Below, in pieces: positions 30,639 to 38,216 of a stretch of 64,000 nt of DNA. Position 1 is the first letter of the stretch, and each line of letters opens with the position of its first letter. A program made the position numbers and the translations under genes. Origin of the DNA: Streptomyces sp. LUP30 (GTDB lineage Bacteria > Actinomycetota > Actinomycetes > Streptomycetales > Streptomycetaceae); the NCBI RefSeq assembly GCF_001746365.1, contig NZ_MJAJ01000002.1:306990-370989 (forward strand), in the 5' to 3' direction. A model generated the notes under the pieces. That model did no database searches. It was given only the letters and a program-made list of their open reading frames with translations, and was not told the DNA's origin.

Positions 30639-31012
30639 GCGTCGAGGTAGTGGTAGTCACCGTCCGGGATCCTGATCACCAGGCCGCCGTTGCAGACCCT
30701 CCACTCGCTCATGCCGTCGACGTCATGGCTGACCAGAAACAGCCCCCGGGGTCTGTCGTCATACTCGTCATCCTGGTCGGAGGCCGGGATCCGGGCGATC
30801 TGACGCAGCCTCTCCTCGAACCAGGCGAGGGACACCGCGCGGATGTCACCCCCGTAGAAGACCCAGTTGACGGCGTTGTACTGCCGAGCGGGGAAGGCCC
30901 AGCCCCCGCTGTAGGTGCGCCTCGGATCGTCTGCTTCCACGATCTCCTTGATCTGGGCCAGCTGTCCGTCGTCACACTGCAGCCAGCCCCTGACCGCGAC
31001 CATGGTTCCCAC
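30635..31012 (-). CDS. Conserved hypothetical protein
   Basis: 125 residues from GTG 31012, preferred over ATG 31003 because GAGGAG stands 8 nt upstream of it. The pattern MVAVRGWLQCDDGQLAQIKE, YSGGWAFPARQYNAVNWVFY, GDIRAVSLAWFEERLRQIAR and C-terminal IPDGDYHYLDA looks like a compact alpha/beta protein of about 120 residues found across Streptomyces, sometimes in polymorphic-toxin-immunity-like settings. The stop overlaps the transposase relic's stop by 3-4 nt on the opposite strand. No known domain assigned. Confidence 0.75.
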   Translation of the reverse strand: MGTMVAVRGWLQCDDGQLAQIKEIVEADDPRRTYSGGWAFPARQYNAVNWVFYGGDIRAVSLAWFEERLRQIARIPASDQDDEYDDRPRGLFLVSHDVDGMSEWRVCNGGLVIRIPDGDYHYLDA

Positions 31013-31213
31013 GGCGGTTGCTCCTCATTCATCTGGCGCGCTTCCCCGACGCACGATTCCTGTGCGCGTGCAGGCTAGGGGCGGCCTGCCGGGTCGCGCA
31101 AAGGGATTCCCGGGCGGATCAGCCGTCTCGGGTGAGAGCGCGCCACCCTCATTCAGTCGGCTCCCGCGGGGGTGGCCGGTCGTGTCGGGGAGGGAGCGGT
31201 CATCGTCGTCGGG

Positions 31214-31741
31214 TCAGGCGAGTACTGCGGCGACGGCCACGAGAGCCAAGCCGAACGCGAAGAAGGCGAGCGACATCTGGACGTGGCGGTGCTTGCTCCA
31301 GGCGATCTTGCTCATGACGACGAGCTGACGGCTGAGCACGGGGAGCAGGGCATCGGTGCGCCTCAGGGACTCCGCCAGGTCGGTCGCCTCACGGTGCATC
31401 AGGTGGCCGAAGTAGATGAAGTTCTCGGCGGCCTCGGCCTGGATGCCGGGGGCGCGAAGACGGGGGGCGACGACGAGCACCGCGAACACCGCCGCGATCA
31501 GGATGAGCGTGACGCCGGCCCACAACAGGCAACGGGATGCCCAACCATGCGGGTCGGCGAAGACGTTGCCGCTCCCGGAGAGTGCGATGATCCCGGCCAC
31601 GGCGGCCGATTCGAGAGTCAGCGCGAACGAGGCCTTGGCATCGACCCGGGCCGTCCAGTCCCCGACTGCCGCGTGAATCCGCCAGGCCGTCTCCACGGCC
31701 TTCTCCTCGGTCTCGGGGCTCTCTCCGCTCGATCGGGACAT
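31214..31741 (-). CDS. Pycsar-effector-like transmembrane protein (PycTM family)
   Basis: 175 residues from ATG 31741; a longer frame to 32020 lacks similarity. Family pattern: AWRIHAAVGDWTARVDAKAS, FALTLESAAVAGIIALSG (helix 1), CLLWAGVTLILIAAVFAVLV (helix 2), then cytoplasmic FIYFGHLMHREATDLAESL and a last helix LAFFAFGLALVAVAAVLA. This matches the PycTM domain, the membrane effector of Pycsar anti-phage systems, where a pyrimidine cyclase makes cCMP or cUMP and the effector disrupts the membrane. No cyclase gene is adjacent; the only cyclase-fold gene in the window is 8 kb away in a different operon. It may be an orphan effector or have a different role. Confidence 0.75.
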   Translation of the reverse strand: MSRSSGESPETEEKAVETAWRIHAAVGDWTARVDAKASFALTLESAAVAGIIALSGSGNVFADPHGWASRCLLWAGVTLILIAAVFAVLVVAPRLRAPGIQAEAAENFIYFGHLMHREATDLAESLRRTDALLPVLSRQLVVMSKIAWSKHRHVQMSLAFFAFGLALVAVAAVLA

Positions 31742-32346
31742 CAGTTTTCCCGCCGGTGAGAAGCTCGGCAGATCATCGTCGGGTGCCCCCTCACGAACGT
31801 CGCCGGGCCCGGCCCGCGATGTCCGCAGCCCGGTCGGCGTGTCCCCATGTCGTGTGCTCCTGCAGGCATACCCACTTCCGGGCGGCTGGGAACTGCCCGG
31901 GCGATCATGCGCGGAGCCGGACGAACCGGCGGCTCCTTCATCGCCGACAGGCCACTGACGCAAAGTCCAGGCGCTTCCGTCGTCCGCCATCGCCTCGAGG
32001 TTCGGCGACGGCCGGCTCACCGCCGATCAGTCGGCATCAGCAGCGCGATCCGACCCCACATCGCTTCGGTGATCAATAATGGCGGACCGTATCGTGGAGG
32101 TGATCGGTTGTCGTACTGGAACTCCGAGGGAGGAGCGGAGTCAGTGTTCTCCGTCGTGGTCGGCATCTGCGAACAGGCGGCCGGGGTCGCCGTCGTGGAC
32201 TTCGCTGCGGACGTGCGTGACGTCGGTGTCAGGCCGCCGTGCGCGGCCCGCCCTCGAGTTCACGAACGCCCCCGGGTCTCAGCTCTTCCTCCTCCCCGCC
32301 GTCCGGGCGCAGTGCGTCCCGTACGCCGCTCAGGGCTGGCTCCGGC
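31742..32346. other. 605-bp gap, no supported gene
   Basis: Contains the upstream regions of the divergent PycTM-like and AraC genes. Frames such as 32120-32250 (+) have no recognisable domain or good start. The minus-strand extension of the PycTM frame is not conserved-looking. Confidence 0.4.
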
Positions 32347-33357
32347 GTGATCGGAACGGTCTTCCAGAGCGACGACGTACCGAAGGAGCACCGGTTCGAA
32401 TACTGGTGCGAGTTGATGCACCAGGCGATCGCCCCCAGCCACATGAGCAGCCGGTTCGCGGGAGACTTCTGGGCGCGGCAGCGGCTGTTGGAGCTGGGGC
32501 CGGTGCTGGCGTGGCCGACGTCGCACCTGCCGACGGGGTTCCGTCGTACCGAGAAGCTGGTGCGGCGGTCCGATCCGGAGATGTACCACCTGTCGCTGGT
32601 GCTCGGCGGCGGACTGGGCTTCGAGCATGTGGGGCGAGCCGAGGCATACGGTCCGCGCGATCTGTGGGTGAGCGACACGGCGCGGCCGTACGAAGTGCAT
32701 GTGCCGGCCGGCCTCGGCCGTCAAGTGCTCACAGGGGTGGGCGTGGACTTTCCCAAGGCGTTGTTGCCACTCCCGGCCGCCCGTGTCCAACGGCTGCTGG
32801 GGCGGCGGCTGTCGGGGCGGGAAGGGGTGGGCGCCCTGCTGACGGGGTTCCTCACCGGGCTGGAACAGCAGGCCGACGTCCTTCAGCCGTCCGATGCACC
32901 CCGTCTCGGCAGCGTGCTGATCGACCTGCTGTCGGCCTGGTTCGCCCAGGTACTGGAGGCGGAGGATACGCTGACGCCGGAGACCCGCCGACAGGCTCTG
33001 ACGACGCGCATCCGGGCGTTCATCCGCCAGAACCTGCACGACCCGGAGCTGACCCCACCGGTGGTAGCCGCCGCGCACCACATCTCGCTGAGCTACCTCC
33101 ACCAGCTCTTCCAAGAGGACGCCCGCGGCGAGACGGTCGCGGCTTGGATCCGCGCCCAGCGCCTCGAAGGCGCCCGCCGCGACCTTGCCGACCCCCACCT
33201 CAGCTCTACACCCGTCCATACCATCGCGACCCGCTGGGGCATGGTCCGCGCCTCCGATTTCACACGTGCCTTCCGCGGCGCGTACGGCATGTCGCCCACG
33301 GAGTACCGGGTACGGGAACAGACGGGGGCCGCGCCGCGGTCGGGGGAACCGGGGTAA
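32347..33357 (+). CDS. AraC-family regulator with AraC-binding-like N-domain
   Basis: 336 residues from GTG 32347 (VIGTVFQSDDVPKEHRFEYW), the family's usual beginning; no strong ribosome site precedes it. Residues about 10-200 are a cupin-like AraC_binding_2 domain (YHLSLVLGGGLGFEH, YGPRDLWVSDTARPYEVH). Residues about 215-325 carry two helix-turn-helix motifs: LTPPVVAAAHHISLSYLHQL and VHTIATRWGMVRASDFTRAF, ending with the AraC tail YGMSPTEYR. It probably controls catabolic or stress genes; no divergent target is obvious. Confidence 0.9.
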   Translation: MIGTVFQSDDVPKEHRFEYWCELMHQAIAPSHMSSRFAGDFWARQRLLELGPVLAWPTSHLPTGFRRTEKLVRRSDPEMYHLSLVLGGGLGFEHVGRAEAYGPRDLWVSDTARPYEVHVPAGLGRQVLTGVGVDFPKALLPLPAARVQRLLGRRLSGREGVGALLTGFLTGLEQQADVLQPSDAPRLGSVLIDLLSAWFAQVLEAEDTLTPETRRQALTTRIRAFIRQNLHDPELTPPVVAAAHHISLSYLHQLFQEDARGETVAAWIRAQRLEGARRDLADPHLSSTPVHTIATRWGMVRASDFTRAFRGAYGMSPTEYRVREQTGAAPRSGEPG

Positions 33358-33460
33358 GCGCAGCGACAACGCATCCGGAGGCAGCGGGGGACAACCCGAG
33401 TTCGTCACCTGCCGGGATTCCGCCGAGCGGTCTCACCATCGGCGTCGGCGAGTACCGTGC

Positions 33461-33496
33461 GATGCAGGACCAGATGCAGGACCAGATGCAGGACCA
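33461..33496. repeat. Three tandem 12-bp repeats over a start codon
   Basis: GATGCAGGACCA is repeated exactly three times. Each unit contains an in-frame ATG and encodes Met-Gln-Asp-Gln at the N-terminus of the HAD protein. As the unit is a multiple of three, copy changes alter N-terminal length but not frame. Confidence 0.85.
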
Positions 33497-34058
33497 AGGG
33501 GGGGAGCTGTTGCGACCAGCGTTGTTGGTGGACGTGGACGGACCACTGAATCCGTATGCCGCGAAGGCGCACCGACGACCTGAGGGCTATGCGACGCACC
33601 GACTGCTGACGCCTCGCTGGGAGGCCGCCGAGCGGCGTCGGCTGACTGCGTGGGGGCTGCCGAGAAAGCCGGTGAAACCGTTGCGCGTGTGGCTCAACGC
33701 CGATCACGGCCCGGCATTGCGTGCGCTTCCCTTCGACTTGGTGTGGGCAACGACGTGGGAGGAGGACGCCAACGCTTTCATCGCGCCGGTTCTGGGACTG
33801 CCCGAGCTGCCCTTCATTGCCTGGTCCACACCGCGGGCCGTACCCGGCGGCGGTGTGTTGTGGAAGACGCCGGAGATCGTCGCGTGGGCCAAGGGCCGGG
33901 CGTTCGCCTGGATCGACGACGAGATCACGGAGCCGGATCGCACCTGGGTGAAGGACCACCACGATGGTCCCGCCCTACTGCACCGGGTCGACCCTCGATG
34001 CGGCCTCGCCGCGGACGACTTCGCGGCGCTGACGACATGGGCGAACGGCCTGGACTGA
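33462..34058 (+). CDS. HAD-superfamily protein (Swiss-Army-Knife RNA-repair-type HAD)
   Basis: 198 residues from ATG 33462; ATG 33474, ATG 33486 and TTG 33510 (with GGGGGGAG just upstream) are alternatives. The HAD nucleophile motif is ALLVDVDGPLNPY (two Asp), motif II region VWATTWEEDAN, Lys in VLWKTPEIVAWAKG, and motif IV AFAWIDDEITEPDRTW. The pattern is that of the HAD domain found in SAK RNA-repair proteins and in lone actinobacterial copies; a phosphatase or polynucleotide 3'-phosphatase role is inferred. A 12-bp triple repeat covers the start. Confidence 0.8.
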   Translation: MQDQMQDQMQDQGGELLRPALLVDVDGPLNPYAAKAHRRPEGYATHRLLTPRWEAAERRRLTAWGLPRKPVKPLRVWLNADHGPALRALPFDLVWATTWEEDANAFIAPVLGLPELPFIAWSTPRAVPGGGVLWKTPEIVAWAKGRAFAWIDDEITEPDRTWVKDHHDGPALLHRVDPRCGLAADDFAALTTWANGLD

Positions 34059-34320
34059 CTCCACGGCAAATCGAGGACCGCCACTACGCCGTTCCACGCG
34101 ATCATTGCAGGCCGGCTCTTGTCTGACTCCGCGGGTGATTCATCAGACCAGGCGATGGCAAGGGGCGCAGATCGCTTCGATCGGCGCCCCGGGGTGCTCA
34201 CGCGGCCCCTCCCCCGCATACGACCACCACGCACGGCTCCTCTGCACGGGTGTACCGGCGTACCGGCGTACCGGCGCCCATCGCCAGCGCTTGTCATGCA
34301 GGCCCAGACGTAGCTTCTTC

Positions 34321-34746
34321 TCAGGCGGGCTGCGGGGCGGGCGTTGTCGGAGCGGCCGCGGCCTTGCGGGTTTCGCGCATGATCAGCAGGCCGTTGAGCA
34401 CCATCAGTGTCGCGGTCAGGCAGTGGACGCCGAGCGCGGTCGCCGCGGAGCCGTGGTGGGCCAGCACCGTGGCCATGTCGCCGTACGCGGCCATGGCCTC
34501 CACCAGCAGCACCCAGCCCAGCGCACGGCGGTGGCCCGTCACCAGGAGGACGCCCAGGACCAGGGCCAAGACGACGTCGCGGATCCCCTTGACGATCAGG
34601 AAGCCGCCGCCGTCGCCGGATGGCCAGCTCGGCAGGCCGAAGCCCGGCGCCGTCGTCTCCGGGCTCAGGATGAACTCCGTCCCGAACCAGAGGATGAAGA
34701 GGATGAAGGCGGCGGCGAGGACGGTGTTGAACTTCTTCAGCGACAT
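34321..34746 (-). CDS. DUF4267 integral membrane protein
   Basis: 141 residues with four hydrophobic helices: VLAAAFILFILWFGTEFIL, DVVLALVLGVLLVTG, ALGWVLLVEAMAAYGDMATV and HCLTATLMVLNGLLIM. The motif FLIVKGIRDVVLALVLG marks DUF4267, small DoxX-like four-helix membrane proteins. It lies downstream, same strand, of a broken DUF1772-type membrane gene controlled by the TetR gene at 35280, and may belong to that regulon. Tail is Ala/Pro-rich. Function unknown. Confidence 0.85.
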   Translation of the reverse strand: MSLKKFNTVLAAAFILFILWFGTEFILSPETTAPGFGLPSWPSGDGGGFLIVKGIRDVVLALVLGVLLVTGHRRALGWVLLVEAMAAYGDMATVLAHHGSAATALGVHCLTATLMVLNGLLIMRETRKAAAAPTTPAPQPA

Positions 34747-34972
34747 TGTTCTTCTCTCCAGGAGTCTGCTTCAGCTTGGTGAGCTTCGTGGAGCCTGCCG
34801 AGTCACGGGGGGCCGGAGCAGGCCCGTTGACGCGACTGATCGAGGAGCGTGGTCTGCCGGGATCGCAGCTGTGAAATCCGCGACGACTGCGTCCCGGGTG
34901 CCGGGGCTTTCGGTGGCCCCGCTGACGTACGGGGAGCGGGGACTGTGCGCCTGCGCGGCGCCAGTCCGGGGC

Positions 34973-35190
34973 TCAGGTCAGGGCGGTGGCCGGCAGGGCG
35001 AAGGAGGCGATGTACCGGAACGGCACACGGCGCCCTGCGACCGGTCTCCGTGCGCGCGGCCGAGTTGGCCGCTGTTCTCGGGGAGCGCGTCGAGGATCGG
35101 GCCGATGACGAAGACGACGGACAACTCCACCCCCACCCCCACCATCACGCCGACGTCCACGGTGGTGACGACCTTGCATGCGTTGACCAT
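34973..35190 (-). pseudogene. Frameshifted, truncated DUF1772/anthrone-oxygenase-like membrane protein
   Basis: From ATG 35190 the frame reads MVNACKVVTTVDVGVMVGVG, FVIGPILDALPENSGQLGRA, the first helix and loop of the family; after DRSQGAV the matching sequence (FRYIASFALPATAL) continues in another frame and stops at about 34973. Intact members are about 150 residues with four helices, so at least half is missing. It is divergent from the TetR gene. Confidence 0.6.
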
Positions 35191-35206
35191 GGCGCCCTCC
35201 CGGCTA

Positions 35207-35270
35207 CTAGCGTCGCTAGGTGCTGATGCAACGCTAGTACTACTGCCGCTTGATTGTCTAGCGATGCTAG
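35207..35270. promoter_or_regulatory. TetR operators: two palindromes in a divergent promoter
   Basis: CTAGCGTCGCTAG (35207-35219) and CTAGCGATGCTAG (35258-35270) are two palindromes with the same CTAGC arms, with a CGCTAG half-site at 35232-35237 between. The second lies 10 bp before the TetR start (35280), the first 17 bp before the divergent membrane gene start (35190). Binding by the adjacent TetR protein is inferred. Confidence 0.75.
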
Positions 35271-35279
35271 GATCGAATC

Positions 35280-35858
35280 ATGTCGGTACAAGAACGCAAG
35301 GCCCGCGAACGGGCGGAGCGCGAGCGCCTCATCGTGGCGACGGCCCGTGAACTCGCCGAGCACCAGGGGTGGGACGCCGTCACCACCCGCCGGCTCGCCG
35401 AGCGCATCGAATACAGCCAGCCCGTCCTCTACAGCCACTTCCGCGGCAAACGCGAGATCATCGGCGCCGTCGCCCTGGAGGGCGCCACCGAGCTGGCCGT
35501 CGCGGTGCGGGCCGCGGCCGCCACCGCGGACGGTCCGCGCGCGCGGGTCGCCGCCCTGGCCCGCGGCTACCTGGACTTCGCCGAGCGCAACCCGGCGGTC
35601 TACGACGCCCTGTTCCAGCTCGACGGCGGCCTGGCGTACGCGCAGGACGACACCCCGGAGCAACTGAAGGACGCCTTCGCCGCATTGCTGGAAAGCCTGG
35701 GCGAGGTCGCCGGGGACGGCGTCCACCCAGGGCTGTTCACCGAGGTGTTCTGGGCGGCTCTGCACGGGCTGGCGACCCTGACCCGGGCGGGACGGCTGCC
35801 ACGGCAGGACGCCGAGTGGAGGGTGGAGTTGTTGGTGGACCGGCTCGCCATCGTCTGA
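35280..35858 (+). CDS. TetR-family regulator
   Basis: 192 residues. N-terminal HTH: RERLIVATARELAEHQGWDA, VTTRRLAERIEYSQPVLYSH, FRGKREIIGAVALEG. The C-terminal ligand domain is of the WHG/TetR_C_33 type (ARGYLDFAERNPAVYDALFQ, FWAALHGLATLTRAGRL). It probably represses itself and the divergent DUF1772-like gene through the CTAGC palindromes between them. As that gene is broken, the regulator may be orphaned or act on the DUF4267 gene. Confidence 0.93.
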   Translation: MSVQERKARERAERERLIVATARELAEHQGWDAVTTRRLAERIEYSQPVLYSHFRGKREIIGAVALEGATELAVAVRAAAATADGPRARVAALARGYLDFAERNPAVYDALFQLDGGLAYAQDDTPEQLKDAFAALLESLGEVAGDGVHPGLFTEVFWAALHGLATLTRAGRLPRQDAEWRVELLVDRLAIV

Positions 35859-36219
35859 CGCGACACCCCGGCGGGCGCGCAGCCGACACCCGCGGTCGGC
35901 CTTCCTCGTCCTGAAGAGGTCGACCGTCAGGTGTTCTTCTGGGTTGGACGTCGAGCGCTGACACACGATCAACCGCCCACTGTCGCGCGGCTGCGCTTTT
36001 CCCCCTGGCACAGCAGGACTTGGCGCAGTGCCCAGCCGTTCGCAACGCCATCGCCTCGCCCCCGGGCGGCTGTGCGGGCCTCGGCCGGGGGTGTGGTGGG
36101 AGCAGGATGGCATTCCGGATGACCTCGGCGGACGTCCGGCCGCACGAGTCCTTGATCACCGTCTGGGCGTGCCGGCCGAGGGACAGGGGTAGGAGATGAT
36201 GCAGGGAGGAGGAGGGCCG
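35859..36219. other. 361-bp gap, no supported gene
   Basis: Neither strand gives a frame with recognisable domains. A minus-strand stretch around 36110-36170 (VIKDSCGRTSAEVIRNAILL) could be a fragment but was not identified. Confidence 0.35.
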
Positions 36220-36441
36220 ATGAGTGGACGTCAGGATCGTGAGTGGCCGGCGATGACGCCGGCGGACTTCGACCGGGAGGTCCCGCTGCGTCTCAACGTG
36301 GCGACAGGCCCCACCCCCGTGCCCGCCGAACCCGACGAGTACGGCACGCTCCCCCTCTTCGGTCATGAGCCGCCCGCCCGGCAACCGAACCGGCGCACCA
36401 GGCCTCGCACCGCCCTCGTGGTGCAGGACGAGCTGTTCTGA
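36220..36441 (+). CDS. Small conserved hypothetical protein
   Basis: 73 residues from ATG 36220, which has GGGAGGAGGAGG directly upstream; ATG 36196 is an alternative. The layout MTPADFDREVPLRLNVATGP, DEYGTLPLFGHEPPA and a final QDELF is shared by a family of tiny hydrophilic Streptomyces proteins known to me only as hypothetical. The C-terminal QxxLF resembles sliding-clamp-binding or short linear motifs, which may be coincidence. No operon partner. Confidence 0.6.
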   Translation: MSGRQDREWPAMTPADFDREVPLRLNVATGPTPVPAEPDEYGTLPLFGHEPPARQPNRRTRPRTALVVQDELF

Positions 36442-36983
36442 CCAGACCAATCAGCGCCGGATCTCCGAACTGTGCGGCCACGCTGAAAGGTTGACCCCGA
36501 TCAGAAGCGCGGGCGGATGCGGGACGGACTGTGGAGGCGATCGTGCGCCCTGACTCACCCCCTGCCCCGCCCCCACCTCCCGCGTACCCGACCGCACTAC
36601 GCGCCCCTCTCAGTCCGCAGTCGCCCTCGCCCTCGCCCTCGCCCGAGCCAGCACATCAACGTTCAAGCGGCACAAGCGGCATCGGAGTCGGCAAGACTTC
36701 GCCTGTCCGGACATCACAGGCGCCATCACATGACCCCGTCGCCCTGGTAATACAGGCCGAACTACGCAAAAGGAGGCCGGGCATCACTCCTCGGTCTGCC
36801 GCGCCGACTCCCTTCGCTCCTCTCAGACTTGGGCGCGAACACGACGCCCGGCCGCCACGCGGAAGCACGTGCGTAAACCCCGGTGAAGAGGGTCGCCACG
36901 ACTGCTAGTCTTCGGCGTCTTGTCGCACACTCGTGCGCACAGATCAAGCCACTCGTTGCATCAGCCCGTGGGGGGACTCTGCC
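36442..36983. other. 542-bp gap, promoter region only
   Basis: No frame with motifs or good start; sequence 36590-36660 is a CCCTCGCC-rich low-complexity run. The 3' end (about 36900-36983) should hold the promoter of the membrane protein gene. Confidence 0.4.
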
Positions 36984-37541
36984 ATGACCCAGCCGACTCA
37001 GCCGCCGTCCGAGGGTAATCCGTTCGCCCAGCAGTCCACCGCCGCCGTCCCGCTTGCCGCCGACGGCAACCCTTACGCCCAGCAGCCCGGTGCCGCCGTT
37101 CCTCCCACGGCCCCATTCGCGCCCGCGGCCGTGCCGGCCCGCGGCAACGTGGCTCTGGGGCTGGTGGTCGCCGTCGTCGTGGCCCTGGTCACCGCCGGCG
37201 TCTACGGCGGGATCGTCGGCGCGACCGAGTACGAGATCGGCTACGCGGCCGTCGGCGTCGGCTTCCTCATCGGTTTCGCGGCGGGCAAGGTCGGTGGCAC
37301 GAACCCGGTACTCCCCGTGCTGAGCGCCGTGCTGTCGCTGGGTGCGGTCTACCTCGGCCAGCTCATCGGCATCGCGATGATCGGCGCTGACGATCTCGGC
37401 GTCTCGGCGACCTCGCTGTTCACCGAGCACTTCGACGTGCTGACCAAGGGCTGGAACGAGACCGCCGACCCGATGACCTTCCTGTTCCTCGCCATCGGCG
37501 CGTTCGCGGCGTTCTCCGGCGCCAAGAAAGCCGCCGTGTAA
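36984..37541 (+). CDS. Integral membrane protein with Pro/Gln/Ala-rich N-terminus
   Basis: 185 residues from ATG 36984. Residues 1-50 are disordered (two repeats of NP[F/Y]AQQ followed by AAVP), typical of actinobacterial proteins with a cytoplasmic low-complexity head. Three to four helices follow: VALGLVVAVVVALVTAGVYG, AAVGVGFLIGFAAGKVG, LPVLSAVLSLGAVYLGQLIG and FLFLAIGAFAAFSGA. Resembles DUF4190/TM2-like tail-anchored membrane proteins but no specific family was assigned. Monocistronic. Confidence 0.75.
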   Translation: MTQPTQPPSEGNPFAQQSTAAVPLAADGNPYAQQPGAAVPPTAPFAPAAVPARGNVALGLVVAVVVALVTAGVYGGIVGATEYEIGYAAVGVGFLIGFAAGKVGGTNPVLPVLSAVLSLGAVYLGQLIGIAMIGADDLGVSATSLFTEHFDVLTKGWNETADPMTFLFLAIGAFAAFSGAKKAAV

Positions 37542-38216
37542 TCACGCAGGTGTTGCGTGACCAGATGCCTGCGCAAGAGCATGTGTCGCGCGACGGGGCT
37601 CGTCCACCTCAGGGTGTGCGGGCCCCTTTCATTCCGTACGCCCCGCAGCCGGCCCCCCACGCTGGAGCCGCATACACCCGGGCATCCGGTCGCCGCTCTC
37701 GTGATCACGTAGCCGTGGGGACGCGGGGCAGACAGCGCGGGTGGCTACGGCCGGGTGAGACCGGCCCCGATCGCCCCCCGAGTCAAGGGCACGTTACCCC
37801 CGGAGCCGGTCTCCCCCACCGCCGAGGCCGAGGCAGCCGTGCTGTCTCCGGCCTCGCCGGATGCCGCTTGCATGGTCGGCAGCGACCTGGTCATCGACGG
37901 CGGCGGCTCTCCCTGACGGCGATCCCCGGCGTACACCGATCCCTTGCTGAGTGCCGCTGAGAACGCCGTCACCGGTCCTGCCGACTTATCGTGCGGTCGC
38001 CTCGACGGTGTCCTCCGACTCGCGGTTCAGCTTCGACTTGCGGTCGTTGAAACCTGTTCTTGACGTGCGGCGTGGCTATTGGACGCCGGAGTCGACTTAT
38101 GACAGTGGGGGGCTGGCCCCACCACCGATCAACCGGACACCTGGATGGCCCGATGAATGCCGTGTCGGCAACCGTAGAGCTGTCCCGTGCAAGTCGCCTA
38201 CAGAGAAGGCAAGATC
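37542..38216. other. 675-bp gap containing an SDR scrap
   Basis: The only recognised content is the SDR C-terminal remnant at 37803-37916. Between 37920 and 38200 no gene is seen; the end serves as promoter of the S41 protease gene. Confidence 0.45.
37803..37916 (+). pseudogene. C-terminal fragment of a short-chain dehydrogenase
   Basis: A start-less frame ends PDAACMVGSDLVIDGGGSP followed by TGA 37914. The segment VGSDLVIDGG is the conserved end of SDR enzymes (usual form VTG..L.VDGG). Upstream residues are degenerate. Confidence 0.55.

Noticed and set aside
32394..32406. GTTCGAATAC resembling a tRNA T-loop
   Set aside because: Lies inside the AraC gene, with no acceptor or anticodon stems around it. 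No tRNA was found in the window.
32079..33461. Upstream part of the HAD protein's open frame
   Set aside because: It is a shifted reading of the AraC gene; the HAD similarity begins only after the 12-bp repeats.
34252..34277. GTACCGGC triple repeat as a regulatory site
   Set aside because: Short 8-bp tandem repeat with no dyad and no gene start close by; kept only as a curiosity.
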